From: G965212025 sp965212025
GTDB lineage: Bacteria > Pseudomonadota > Gammaproteobacteria > Poriferisulfidales > Oxydemutatoraceae
Direction of reading: 5' to 3'
NCBI GenBank assembly: GCA_965212025.1
Contig: OZ243039.1
Span: forward strand, 248,001-312,000
Length of the DNA stretch: 64,000 bases
In this document: piece after piece, positions 27,576 to 36,979 of the stretch
How positions within the stretch are numbered: position 1 is the stretch's first letter
How the letters are laid out: each line of letters opens with the position of its first letter
Made by a program: the position numbers and the translations under genes
Notes under the pieces: model-generated
Seen by the model: the letters and a program-made list of their open reading frames with translations, nothing else
The model's database searches: none
What the model was told of the DNA's origin: nothing

Positions 27576-28102
27576 TCAATGACCTTCCTGATGTAGGGAG
27601 GAATGTCATCAAGGGAAACGGATTTGAGCAGCTCATCATTCGCCACGATCCAGCCAACCGTGAGAAGCCTCCCCGGCATGATCTGCAACATGCAATTGCG
27701 CGCCGTCGCCATGGTACGCACGCTCCCTTCGGTCAACGCAAAAATCAGTTGTTTCTTTTTTTGTGCATACAGCTTTGTCACGTAACGACCGAAGGCTCCC
27801 GTCGGCGAACAGATTGCTTTTTCCGCTATGACCTCTGCCGTCTCGACGATCCTCAGTTCACCGGGGAACACAATCACGACATAGCCTTCCCCGCTGCTCC
27901 CCCAGCCAATACGGTACAGCCCCTCGTCGCTGGTCGCTGCTCCCAGTCTTTCTTCCAAATTGGACTGGGAGAAAATGTTAATCAACAAAAAAAGCACCAG
28001 AAACAACGCGAAGACGCCGCCGAAAACGGAAACCATTGGCGCGTTGTTACGTTCCTGATCTTGTAGTGAAGACTGTGTGGAGCCGCTTCTGTCTGCAGGC
28101 AT
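27572..28102 (-). CDS. unknown small membrane-anchored protein of the channel operon
   Basis: 176 residues, no named family recognised. One membrane helix near the N-terminus (NNAPMVSVFGGVFALFLVLF, about 19-42) shares the FGGVF motif with the next gene product, but has no aspartate in the helix. The outer part (about 50-176) contains two cysteines and the segment VVIVFPGELRIVETAEV. It lies 4 bases after the MotA-like gene and overlaps the next gene by 4 bases, so the three are translated together. It may be a non-protonating partner of the ExbD/MotB-like protein; that is inference. Confidence 0.72.
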   Translation of the reverse strand: MPADRSGSTQSSLQDQERNNAPMVSVFGGVFALFLVLFLLINIFSQSNLEERLGAATSDEGLYRIGWGSSGEGYVVIVFPGELRIVETAEVIAEKAICSPTGAFGRYVTKLYAQKKKQLIFALTEGSVRTMATARNCMLQIMPGRLLTVGWIVANDELLKSVSLDDIPPYIRKVIE

Positions 28103-28106
28103 GGAG

Positions 28107-29150
28107 TTACATATCGCTCATCGGAAGATTGCGAATCCGATTTTCAAAATGCATGATCAGGTTGTCTTCCAGACGCTGTAAAACTGTTTGAAAAAGCATC
28201 AGTACCACGCTCAGGGACAGCGCGATCAAAGTGGTATCAAAGGCAATCCCCAATGGCGAAATGGCATCACCGAGTTGGCTGGAAAGAGGAGCCAGACCTT
28301 GCCCGCTGTTAAAAATTCTTTGAATGCCGTCGGCAGCCAGAGAAATACCCAAAACGGTGCCAATAAAGCCCAGAATCGGAATCGCCCAATTCAGGTAACG
28401 CGGGATGACATAAAAATCCGCTGATTTTCTCCACACCAGCTCGAAATAGGAATCCAGCTTGCCAAATCCGCTTTCCTGCACGCTCTGATAAAAGCTCTCC
28501 AGCAAAGTCGATTGGTGGTCGCGCTCGGCTTTGGCCAAGGCATACCTCTCCCGGCGAATAAAATAACTCTTGTTAATCAGCAGCAAGAGACCCCAGATGA
28601 ACAGGAGCAAGGTTATCGGAGGAATCACGCCACGCCCAAGAAATTTGTCGCTTAAAAATTTCCACTCCGGAACAGAAGAACCCAAATAATTGAAAGACAG
28701 CAGGACGTAGGCACTAACCGTGAAGGCCATCGCCAAGGTCAAGACGAGCGGCGGGCCGGAAAAAAGCATGGACAGTTTTTCTGGCACTGAGAGATCGCGA
28801 TCCTCAGCCCGAATCCGATTGAGCAGCAAGTAAAAAGCATATAGCCCCACGCTGCCAAGCAGCAAAGGCAGTGTCGACTGAAAGGGAATGTTTTCTCCGA
28901 CCAGTGTCTGGGCATAAGCCAGGTACGAGGTAGCAATTGCCACAACCAGCAACAGCATAAAGCCGATGATTTCCAGGAAGGAAAAAACGTTGATTCTGGG
29001 CATGGCCTTGTGCATGAGTAATGGCAGGATCGCGAGAAACAAGCCCAAAACTGCTGCCGGAAAAACCCGCAAAAAAAGCACGTAGGCAAGCGCAGCCAAG
29101 GTTGCGGAAAACAAAATAGCAGCAAGCGGAACCAGTATTTTTTTATGCAC
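28107..29150 (-). CDS. MotA/TolQ/ExbB-family membrane channel, extended N-terminus
   Basis: 347 residues from a GTG at 29150, with GGGAG about 9 bases upstream. About eight hydrophobic segments are visible, more than the three or four of ExbB or MotA; the first six (about residues 5-195) form an added membrane domain. The C-terminal part has the channel signature: LNWAIPILGFIGTVLGISLAADG (about 255-275) and ISPLGIAFDTTLIALSLSVVLM (about 295-315), including the threonine-containing second channel helix. First gene of the minus-strand operon with two anchored proteins and a double SUMF1 protein. It should be a proton-driven unit; what it drives is unknown. Zorya ZorA and GldL are alternatives considered, but their partners are missing. 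Confidence 0.82.
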   Translation of the reverse strand: MHKKILVPLAAILFSATLAALAYVLFLRVFPAAVLGLFLAILPLLMHKAMPRINVFSFLEIIGFMLLLVVAIATSYLAYAQTLVGENIPFQSTLPLLLGSVGLYAFYLLLNRIRAEDRDLSVPEKLSMLFSGPPLVLTLAMAFTVSAYVLLSFNYLGSSVPEWKFLSDKFLGRGVIPPITLLLFIWGLLLLINKSYFIRRERYALAKAERDHQSTLLESFYQSVQESGFGKLDSYFELVWRKSADFYVIPRYLNWAIPILGFIGTVLGISLAADGIQRIFNSGQGLAPLSSQLGDAISPLGIAFDTTLIALSLSVVLMLFQTVLQRLEDNLIMHFENRIRNLPMSDM

Positions 29151-29428
29151 AAGCAGAAACTCCCTAAAGAAACAAAGTCACGGGGAACCCGAACGCAACA
29201 GAACAACAAGCAGGCTCATGCCCCAAACGGGGTTTATTATAGTGGAGTGCTATCGGCTGTTAGCGATACTCGGGGGCTTGGAGAACGCAATCCGGAAATC
29301 GATTCAGGCAGGCACGAACCTATGCCAATGACCCTGCTGCCAACATTGAATCTAAGTGCTTTTCGCGCGTTTTGGTATTTTGCCTGTCACGCAGGCGCGT
29401 TGTACCGGCAGCTTTTTACATCGCTGTC
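29151..29428. other. divergent spacer between the channel operon and msrA
   Basis: About 280 bases without a supported gene. It should contain the start signals of both the minus-strand channel operon and msrA. I see no clear paired -35/-10 elements, operators or hairpins. Confidence 0.3.
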
Positions 29429-30064
29429 ATGAACCAGACAGAAGGTTTTCACAACCATGCCACTCCCAACCAGGCTTCAGAGCATCCTGAGCTGGGGCAG
29501 AAATTTCTGGAACTCGTGGCGAATTTTCCAAAAAACACTACAGCAGCTGTTTTCGCCATGGGCTGTTTCTGGGGGCCGGAAAAAGCGTTCCGCAACTTGA
29601 GTGGTGTACATGGAACCATGACAGGTTATGCCGGCGGCAGTGGTTTCCATGCCGACTACAAAAGCGTTTGCACGGGACGCACCGGACATTGTGAAGTGGT
29701 GGCGGTTGCCCACGACCCGGAAACCATCTCTTATGAAAAATTGCTGGAGCACTTTTGGGCTGGACACAACCCAACAGAAGGCATGCGCCAAGGGAACGAT
29801 ATAGGCACTCAATACCGCTCAGCAGTCTTCTATCTTGACGATGAGCAGAAAAGCATGGCGGAGCGGACAAGAGATGACTATCAAGTCGCGCTTTACAGAA
29901 GTGGATGGGGGGGCATCACCACTGAGCTTGTGCCCTTGGAAAGGCTTTTCCCGGCAGAGGAATACCACCAGCAATACCTTGCCCACAACCCTCGCGGCTA
30001 CTGTGGAGCCGGTGGAACCGGTGTGCCATTCCCAAAAGAACCAGTCCAAAAACCAAGCCGCTGA
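29429..30064 (+). CDS. msrA: peptide-methionine (S)-S-oxide reductase
   Basis: Repairs the S epimer of methionine sulfoxide. ATG at 29429 (MNQTEGFHNHATPNQ) is preferred over an upstream extension to 29372 that lacks family content. The catalytic motif AVFAMGCFWGPEKAF is intact (about residue 40), with GYAGGSGFHADYKSVCTGRTGHCEVV and a C-terminal resolving cysteine in NPRGYCGAGGTG. 211 residues, the usual size. It sits alone between two minus-strand genes. Confidence 0.95.
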   Translation: MNQTEGFHNHATPNQASEHPELGQKFLELVANFPKNTTAAVFAMGCFWGPEKAFRNLSGVHGTMTGYAGGSGFHADYKSVCTGRTGHCEVVAVAHDPETISYEKLLEHFWAGHNPTEGMRQGNDIGTQYRSAVFYLDDEQKSMAERTRDDYQVALYRSGWGGITTELVPLERLFPAEEYHQQYLAHNPRGYCGAGGTGVPFPKEPVQKPSR

Positions 30065-30121
30065 TTTTCCACCGCCCCTGTGACCAAGGCACAAGTGGAG
30101 CCCGCCCGGAACGTCTAATCT

Positions 30122-31177
30122 TTAGGCAAGAAAATCGAAATCAAGATGGGGATAGCTGGTGCTGATGACCGCATCGCTTTCTCTTTGCTCCTGTTCAAGA
30201 GCAAGCAATACCGCCGAGTCAAGATTGGCTTCTATCATGCAGCTCAACTGGTATTTCTGGAACACCGCATTGGCAAGTTCGTGTACACGGTCAGGTAAAG
30301 CCCGGTAAGATTTCGAAAATTGCTCACGATCAGGGTTTTTCAAAAGCTCGCGGGAACTCTCCTGCAATACCGACTGCGCAATCAAATGCTTCAAGTGCGT
30401 TCCATGTTTTTTCATGAAACGCTCCGCCAGGTCATCCACAACGACAAGCGGTTGTTCCCCAAAATTTTCCATAAGCACTTTATGTCTGTCTTTGAATGAA
30501 TCCTGCGCGTGCTTTTCCGTTACATGAAAGGTTTGCTTTAACATGGGTTGCAAACTGCTTTCGAAAGGATGGTCATGCTCAAATTTGGCGAGCACCCCCT
30601 GCGGGCTTGGCATATCGGTGTTTGCAAATAAACCCGCATCACCGTGTGTGGGCGCAGCTTGTGCGCTTCGAATAAAAGCCTGCTGCGCTTGCCGGGGCAG
30701 ATTGTCACCCTGGCCTGCGGCATTCACGCTGACCGCCACTTTCTGAAGCACTTTCTCAACGTAGGAGGATGACAAGGGTTTCATTTGGTCCCTACGGTTT
30801 TGTATATCCGCGATGATCGTCTGATTGAATTTTGATATTTTCGGATCGACCAGGGAATCTGCGCTACTTTCCAATGCAGTCACGATGTCTTTTTCGAAAT
30901 TATCGTAAGTGGTCTTCAAAACACCTTCCCACCCTCTTTTCGTGGAAGGAACCACGAACCCGAGCAGGTGCAAAATTTTGCGGGAGAACCACCCTCTGTG
31001 ACGAACTGGTCTGACAACATACGATGAGGTAATTCCAGATTTGACAACACGCAACTCTGTTTCCCGCTCCCGCTTCACAGCTTGCCTGTTTCGTGCCCCA
31101 TGAGCGACATCAATGTCACCGCGGCTGACGTAAGCACTTTCGTACCTGGCAAACAGGTTCTGGATATCCGAACTCAT
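30122..31177 (-). CDS. unknown 351-residue soluble protein
   Basis: I do not recognise a family. ATG at 31177 begins MSSDIQNLFARYESAYVSRG. No signal peptide. A weakly hydrophobic stretch (SRKILHLLGFVVPS, about 64-78) is too short to be a confident membrane helix. The rest is predicted mostly helical by eye and charged, with Q/E/K-rich segments and no catalytic motif. Its length, codon pattern and lack of overlapping better frames support a real gene. It stands apart from neighbours, with msrA convergent on one side and a 395-base gap on the other. An effector-like or cytoskeletal role would be speculation. Confidence 0.65.
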   Translation of the reverse strand: MSSDIQNLFARYESAYVSRGDIDVAHGARNRQAVKRERETELRVVKSGITSSYVVRPVRHRGWFSRKILHLLGFVVPSTKRGWEGVLKTTYDNFEKDIVTALESSADSLVDPKISKFNQTIIADIQNRRDQMKPLSSSYVEKVLQKVAVSVNAAGQGDNLPRQAQQAFIRSAQAAPTHGDAGLFANTDMPSPQGVLAKFEHDHPFESSLQPMLKQTFHVTEKHAQDSFKDRHKVLMENFGEQPLVVVDDLAERFMKKHGTHLKHLIAQSVLQESSRELLKNPDREQFSKSYRALPDRVHELANAVFQKYQLSCMIEANLDSAVLLALEQEQRESDAVISTSYPHLDFDFLA

Positions 31178-31572
31178 GTCATTGCATACGTGTCAAATGA
31201 AGCACCGCTTCGAGAATACTCATGCTAGCACATTTCCCCCGAAGACCACTTTTGCCACCAAACAAGCTGCCATCGAAGCTGCCGGTTCGCACCGCAGAAA
31301 CCACCACATGGCAATCCGGATTCCAGACAGAGGATGCCGAACTGACACGATACACGGCATTCTGCCGAAGTTTTTTAGCCCGGGGATATGTGTCCTCCCA
31401 CTTTGTACGTAGAGACCAGTTCCTGGAGGTGAAAATTTCATGAACACCCCACCAAGCACGGCATAGACACGTGCCGAGTCAAGGTGTTTCCATGACCGGA
31501 TCAGGCAATCCCGGAAAGTGCTTTTTATTCAACAGCATAAAGAAGGTGGAAAACAACCACCCACCCACGGAC
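31178..31572. other. gene-free stretch between the orphan gene and acs
   Basis: About 395 bases with short open frames on both strands, none with family content or a good start. It must include the promoter of the 351-residue gene and the 3' end signals of acs. No clear intrinsic terminator is visible. Confidence 0.35.
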
Positions 31573-33507
31573 TTAATCACTTCGCTTACAAACTGCCGCC
31601 AGCTCCTCGACGACAGATGGGTCGGCGAGTGTTGATATGTCGCCCAGGTCGCCCAGGTCATTTATGGCAATTTTGCGCAGGATGCGGCGCATGATTTTTC
31701 CGGATCGGGTTTTGGGCAAACCTGGCGACCATTGAATGGTCTCGGGTACAGAAAAGCTTCCAATCTGTCTGGAGACGATTGCATTCAGGGAATCCTTGAG
31801 ATCCGCGTTTCCTTCAATTTCCGCCATCAAAGTCACAAATGCGTAAATCGCCTGCCCCTTGATCGCATGTGGAATGGCAACCACCGCAGCCTCGGCAACG
31901 CTTTCGTGCGCAACCAACGCATTTTCCACTTCGGCTGTACCAATTCTGTGACCCGAAACATTGATGACGTCATCCACACGCCCGGTGATCCAGTAATCGC
32001 CCGCTTCGTCCCGGCGACAACCATCTCCGGAAAAATACTTCCCCGGATAACGGCTGAAATACGTTTCACGATAACGTTCGTGGTCGCCATAAATCGTACG
32101 CGCCTGTCCCGGCCACGGATTCAGGATTACCAGATCTCCCGCACAGGCTCCCGACAGCTCAGTGCCCTGCCTATCGACAACCGCGGGCTCAATCCCAAAA
32201 AAAGGCTTGCCTACAGACCCCGGCTTCATGGTTGAAACACCTGCCAGAGGCGTGATCATGTGACCACCGGTCTCAGTCTGCCACCAAGTATCCGAAATAT
32301 TGCACCGGCCCCCACCAATCACGTCGTGATACCAAAGCCACGGCTCCGGGTTGAGCGGCTCCCCGACCGTGCCAAGAACCCGCAGGCTGGAAAGATCACA
32401 CTTTTTAACCGGCTCGTCCCCAAACCGCATCAACGCACGAATGACAGTGGGCGCAGTGTAAAAAATATTGACCTGATGTTGCTCCACCACCTGCCAAAAC
32501 CGTGAAACATCTGGCCAGGTAGGGATTCCTTCAAAAATAATGCTTGTGCCTCCATTGACAAGCGGGCCATACACAGAGTAGGAGTGGCCAGTAACCCAGC
32601 CAATGTCTGCCGTGCACCAAAACACTTCGCCATCACGGTAATCAAAAGTGTAGTAGTGGGTCATGGCTACGTACAAAAGGTAACCTGCTGTTGTGTGCAG
32701 CAACCCCTTCGGTGTACCCGTTGAACCGGAAGTGTAAAGAATGAAAAGGGGATCTTCCGCCTCCATGGCGGCAGCCGGGCAGTGAGGTGAGGCCTTTTCC
32801 ACCAACTCGTGAAACCACAGATCGCGCCCTTCCCGCCAGGAGATTTTCCCGCCAGTATTTTCAAGCACGATCACTTGTTTGACATCCGGGCATCCTGCCA
32901 ATGCCTCGTCGACGTTGCCTTTCAACGGCACGGTTTGAGTGCCACGACGCGCTTCGTCTGCTGTCAAAACGATCCGGCAGTCCGAATCCAGTATTCTTGT
33001 GCGTAGCGCCAACGGTGAGAACCCGCCAAACACCACTGAATGAACAGCACCGATTCGGGCACACGCCAGCATGCAGGCAACCGATTCAGGAACCATTGGC
33101 ATATAAATACACACCCGGTTCCCTTTCTTGACGCCATGGCTGAGCAGAACATTTGCCAGACGCGACACCAACTCATGGAGCTCTCGGTACGTCAAAGTTC
33201 TGGTTTGACCCGGTGAATTTCCGACCCAGACAATCGCCGGTCTGTCTCCCCGTTTTTCCAGGTGCCGATCCAGGCAGTTCCGAGTCACGTTCAGTTGTCC
33301 GCCCTCAAACCACTTGGCAGACTTCAGTTCATCGTTCCAACCCAGAACTTTGTCCCATTTCTTCTGCCAGCTTAAAAAGCGGTCTGCCTGTGTTCCCCAG
33401 AAAACTTCCGGTTTCTCAATGGACTCACGGTACATGCGCTCATAACTGTCCAGATCAAATTTTTCTTTTGTTTCTGTCACAAGTCGCCACTCTGAATCAG
33501 TTCTCAA
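31573..33507 (-). CDS. acs: acetyl-CoA synthetase (AMP-forming)
   Basis: Activates acetate to acetyl-CoA through acetyl-adenylate. P-loop-like YTSGSTGTPKGLLHTTAGYLL, the WWQTETGGHMITP core, VDDVINVSGHRIGTAEVE, and the C-terminal SGKIMRRILRKIA with the regulatory lysine are all intact. 644 residues, close to the family norm of about 650. The first in-frame start is a TTG at 33507 after a GGGGGTG run; a GTG at 33480 is also possible. It lies downstream of the aldehyde dehydrogenase on the same strand but 415 bases away, so it may have its own promoter. Confidence 0.95.
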   Translation of the reverse strand: MRTDSEWRLVTETKEKFDLDSYERMYRESIEKPEVFWGTQADRFLSWQKKWDKVLGWNDELKSAKWFEGGQLNVTRNCLDRHLEKRGDRPAIVWVGNSPGQTRTLTYRELHELVSRLANVLLSHGVKKGNRVCIYMPMVPESVACMLACARIGAVHSVVFGGFSPLALRTRILDSDCRIVLTADEARRGTQTVPLKGNVDEALAGCPDVKQVIVLENTGGKISWREGRDLWFHELVEKASPHCPAAAMEAEDPLFILYTSGSTGTPKGLLHTTAGYLLYVAMTHYYTFDYRDGEVFWCTADIGWVTGHSYSVYGPLVNGGTSIIFEGIPTWPDVSRFWQVVEQHQVNIFYTAPTVIRALMRFGDEPVKKCDLSSLRVLGTVGEPLNPEPWLWYHDVIGGGRCNISDTWWQTETGGHMITPLAGVSTMKPGSVGKPFFGIEPAVVDRQGTELSGACAGDLVILNPWPGQARTIYGDHERYRETYFSRYPGKYFSGDGCRRDEAGDYWITGRVDDVINVSGHRIGTAEVENALVAHESVAEAAVVAIPHAIKGQAIYAFVTLMAEIEGNADLKDSLNAIVSRQIGSFSVPETIQWSPGLPKTRSGKIMRRILRKIAINDLGDLGDISTLADPSVVEELAAVCKRSD

Positions 33508-33922
33508 GACGCACCCCCGGTTCTAACACCCAATCGTCAGAAGACACCATGCGGATCAGCTTGCGGCACAAAAAACAACCATCCCGGCACACAACGAAGC
33601 TCTGCGCCGCCGTAATCCCATTCCGCTTTCGCCGAAGCAAAAACAAAGATCAGGCTGAACTGCATCAATGACAGCCTTCACAGGCTCCAAATGAGTTTTT
33701 CCAGTCTTTCAACAGTCACCCAGCAAGCCCAAGATCACGCTTTCCCGAAACACCCTGCCAATAAGCCCTGGATTTGAAATGACAGACCGGAAGGATCACC
33801 CAAGACGAGAATCCACCAGCCACGGTGGAAGAGTCCATCCGTCTGCCCTTTTCTCTGGCATAAATCAGAACGGCAGGTGAACCATTCCTCCAATTCAAAG
33901 TTCTGGTTCGAAAAACCCGAAC
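33508..33922. other. gene-free stretch between acs and the aldehyde dehydrogenase
   Basis: About 415 bases with no supported gene. One 60-codon minus-strand frame has no family features. It should hold the acs promoter. I do not see a paired -35/-10 match or a stem followed by a T run. Confidence 0.35.
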
Positions 33923-35434
33923 TCAGGTCAAATGAACCGTAACCGCTTTGGTCTCCAGGTAGTTCCCCAAAACTTCCTCACCCATTTCTCTCCCCCAGCC
34001 GGATTGCTTATATCCGCCAAAAGGCAGGGCAGAGTCGAAGATATTGTAGCAATTGACCCAAACTGTCCCGGATCTCAGACCCGCTGCAATTCTGTGACCT
34101 TTGGAGATGTCTGTCGTCCAAACACCTGCTGCCAAACCGTAGTCTGTATTATTTGCCTGGGCAATCAGCGTTGCCTCATCACCACTGAACGGCGCAGCTA
34201 TGACTACCGGCCCAAAAATTTCTTCCTTGACCACTTTCATATCACCAGTGGTGTCAGTCAAAACTGTCGGTTCAATAAAGTATCCCTTTCCAGAACCCTT
34301 ATGACCGCCAACGACGGCATTGGCTCCGTCTTCCAATCCGGATTCAAGGTACCCACTGACACGCTGGTGCTGGATTTCAGAAACCATCGGCCCCATCTCC
34401 GTGTCTTCGGCAAGTCCATGACCCACCTTTATTTTCGAGGCAATGTCCGATACACCGGCGACAACCTCATCAAAGCGGTTTTTGTGGACGTAAAGCATGG
34501 AGCCAGCACAGCAACATTGTCCGTGATTGAAAAATATCGCATTGGCCGCGCCGGAAATTGCCACATCCATATCAGCATCATCCAGCACCAGGTTTGGTGA
34601 CTTGCCGCCAAGCTCAAGACTCACTTTCTTCAAGTCGTATGAAGCGGCTTTCACAATCAGTTTTCCAACTTCCGTGGAACCCGTGAAAGCGACTTTGTCA
34701 ACACCGGGGTGCGCAGCCAATGCCGCTCCGGCTGTTTCACCAAATCCGGATATGATGTTGACAACACCAGCCGGAATACCAGCCTCTTCAATCAGCTCAC
34801 CCAGACGTAAACCCGTCAATGGCGTTTCCTCAGCAATTTTGAGAACCACTGTGCAACCACATGCCAACGCAGGACCCAGCTTCCAGGATGCCATCAACAA
34901 AGGAAAATTCCAGGGAATGATCTGCCCTACTACACCAATGGGTTCCTTTCTTGTATAGGAATGGTATTGGGCTCCGGGCGTGTAGAGAACCGAAAGCGGA
35001 ATAGTCCTGCCTTTGATTCTCGTGCACCAGCCGGCCATGTAATGAAAAATGTCAGCTGCCAAAGGAACATCAGCGGCTCGTGCGACTGCGACCGGTTTCC
35101 CATTGTCGAGCGATTCGAGCTGTGCCAGTTCCTCAAGGTTTTCGAGAATCAAATCCCCGACTTTCCAAATAACCTTGCTTCTTTCTGAAGGCGTCATGGT
35201 CGCCCATGGCCCACTCTCAAAAGCCTTTCTGGCTGCTTTCACAGCCCGATCGATATCTTCAGATTCGCCTTCGGGGACTCTGGCAATGACCTCCTCGGTC
35301 GCCGGATTCTTGACATCAAAACACTTGCCGGAAGCGGATTCAACCCACTGACCTCCGATCAGCATCTTTCTGGTGGAACCGAGAAAACTTCTTGTCGCGT
35401 CACCCAAACCAACAATACTTTCTGCTGCACTCAT
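33923..35434 (-). CDS. NAD(P)-dependent aldehyde dehydrogenase, ALDH1/2-like
   Basis: Oxidises an aldehyde to the acid. Family motifs are complete: substrate-tunnel IIPWNFPLLMASWKLGPALACG, cofactor FTGSTEVGKLI, catalytic glutamate in SLELGGKSPN, catalytic cysteine in NHGQCCCAGS, and EEIFGPVV. 503 residues, normal. ATG at 35434 follows GAGGT. The substrate cannot be read from sequence. Next to methanethiol oxidase and acs and in a genome with XoxF, formaldehyde, acetaldehyde or betaine aldehyde are all possible. The gap to mtoX upstream is 80 bases. Confidence 0.93.
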   Translation of the reverse strand: MSAAESIVGLGDATRSFLGSTRKMLIGGQWVESASGKCFDVKNPATEEVIARVPEGESEDIDRAVKAARKAFESGPWATMTPSERSKVIWKVGDLILENLEELAQLESLDNGKPVAVARAADVPLAADIFHYMAGWCTRIKGRTIPLSVLYTPGAQYHSYTRKEPIGVVGQIIPWNFPLLMASWKLGPALACGCTVVLKIAEETPLTGLRLGELIEEAGIPAGVVNIISGFGETAGAALAAHPGVDKVAFTGSTEVGKLIVKAASYDLKKVSLELGGKSPNLVLDDADMDVAISGAANAIFFNHGQCCCAGSMLYVHKNRFDEVVAGVSDIASKIKVGHGLAEDTEMGPMVSEIQHQRVSGYLESGLEDGANAVVGGHKGSGKGYFIEPTVLTDTTGDMKVVKEEIFGPVVIAAPFSGDEATLIAQANNTDYGLAAGVWTTDISKGHRIAAGLRSGTVWVNCYNIFDSALPFGGYKQSGWGREMGEEVLGNYLETKAVTVHLT

Positions 35435-35514
35435 ACTTCTACCTCACTAAATAACCCCAAACTTCATGCTGAAGTCTGAGGAAAATACCACACACCCAAA
35501 AACATCGGATGGAG

Positions 35515-36912
35515 TCAGCGTGCCTCGCTGACCTTGAGCTTCTCCTCTCCTTTCTGCTTTTTTGTGAGCTCATACAGTGAGTATGCACCAAACCGCATCT
35601 GGTGTGGTCGCCCCAGTTTTTCTTTGTAAAAATCGATGGCAAATTTTTCTTTCAATTCTGTCCCGTTCCAAACATAGCTCTTCAGGAATTGCTCATCGTC
35701 TTTACCAGTCTTGTCCCAATTGGCAAGCAGGGAAGAAGTGAAATACAAGCGCTTCCCGTCCCAGCTTTGCGAGATCATATTGACTTGGGCACCAATCACG
35801 TGCTCATACACCTGGTGGGCATTGAAGGGATCCGAGACATCAAAATAGCGGGTTTTTCCATCCAGGAAGGTTTGCACCCAAAGCCCTTTGTCATTGGCAG
35901 TAATGGAAATATCGACCGGTAAAGCGGTTCCCAGAGGAAACATTTCTTTATTCCCGACGTCACCAATCGTGGCGTTGATCTGCGCTTTCCATTCCCCGGT
36001 TTTCCCGTCCTCGTACACCACCCACATCTTCGATGTCAAAGCGGAGGTGGTAAAACAGTAATTGTTAAGAGCACCCCACGCGCAGCGAATCTCAAGCGGT
36101 GCCCCGGGCACATCCAAAACTTTCTTTGGTTTGCGGGTATGTAAATCCCACAACACGACGGTGTTGCCAAAACGTCCCATGGCTTCAGGACTTTTCAACA
36201 GCTCTGGCAGTTTCGTCATATAGTTGTCGTAACCCGTGAAAGACGAGGTCATCATGATTCCCCTGCGAGGCAAGACTCGGATGTCGTATCCGTAGCCATC
36301 TGCAAACTTTCCAGACTGCGTCGCACCGCGCAGGTACTTCGTAGTCGGCAACCAATGTGCGGCAATAAATTCACCTTCATTGGAATACTCCGCCAGTCCA
36401 GTCCGCCCATGGCGATCTTTATTGTTGGACAAAGCGCTGATCATCATTTTTCCGGGCAATGCGTAGAAGGTGTGCGGCCCCACCATACCACCCGACTTCT
36501 CCACGAAATCGTCGATGACTTTTTTCAGGCGCGGCTTGCGCGGATCTGATGAAATGTCGAAAACAAAAACCTTGTTCGTGCCAAGACCGCCAGCCCATAA
36601 AAAGAGACGGTCATCAGTCAGTCCGGAATGGTGCGCCTCGTTGCGACCTTTTACGGACAAAGTGTTTACAACTTTTCCGTAATCTTCAGAGTTTGGGTTT
36701 ACGGCAACCGTCACCAGCTTGTCCTGCCCGTCCCCCAAGCCTTCTTTGCCCAAAGTCCACACATAGACATAGTCTTCCTGCCCCGTGATTTTTTTCATGT
36801 ACGGCGACAGGCAGGTTTCATCCGCTACAGCAGATGACACCACAAACATAGATAAAGACAGAACGCACATCAATTGCAAAACTCCAATCAAACGAATTTT
36901 TCCAGAAAACAT
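35515..36912 (-). CDS. mtoX: periplasmic methanethiol oxidase, selenium-binding protein 56 family
   Basis: SBP56-family enzyme. Periplasmic members (MtoX) oxidise methanethiol to formaldehyde, hydrogen sulfide and hydrogen peroxide using copper. A signal peptide is clear (LMCVLSLSMFVVSSAVADE). Family features include the N-terminal EDYVYVWTLG, RNEAHHSGLTDDRLFLWAGG with paired histidines, VGPHTFYALPGKMMISALSN and C-terminal GRPHQMRFG. 465 residues. The characterised Hyphomicrobium mtoX is accompanied by scoI and mauG-like genes; none is here. ATG 36912 is preceded by GAGGG. Confidence 0.87.
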   Translation of the reverse strand: MFSGKIRLIGVLQLMCVLSLSMFVVSSAVADETCLSPYMKKITGQEDYVYVWTLGKEGLGDGQDKLVTVAVNPNSEDYGKVVNTLSVKGRNEAHHSGLTDDRLFLWAGGLGTNKVFVFDISSDPRKPRLKKVIDDFVEKSGGMVGPHTFYALPGKMMISALSNNKDRHGRTGLAEYSNEGEFIAAHWLPTTKYLRGATQSGKFADGYGYDIRVLPRRGIMMTSSFTGYDNYMTKLPELLKSPEAMGRFGNTVVLWDLHTRKPKKVLDVPGAPLEIRCAWGALNNYCFTTSALTSKMWVVYEDGKTGEWKAQINATIGDVGNKEMFPLGTALPVDISITANDKGLWVQTFLDGKTRYFDVSDPFNAHQVYEHVIGAQVNMISQSWDGKRLYFTSSLLANWDKTGKDDEQFLKSYVWNGTELKEKFAIDFYKEKLGRPHQMRFGAYSLYELTKKQKGEEKLKVSEAR

Positions 36913-36979
36913 ACTGAAACCCTCACTTCAAAAATCTTAAAATACCAAACAGGCCAAGTAAACCCGCCAAGCCCAAGGG

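Noticed and set aside
24205..31177. Zorya-type defence system
   Set aside because: The MotA-like protein lacks the long cytoplasmic tail typical of ZorA, there is no OmpA-domain ZorB, and no ZorC, ZorD or ZorE effector is nearby.
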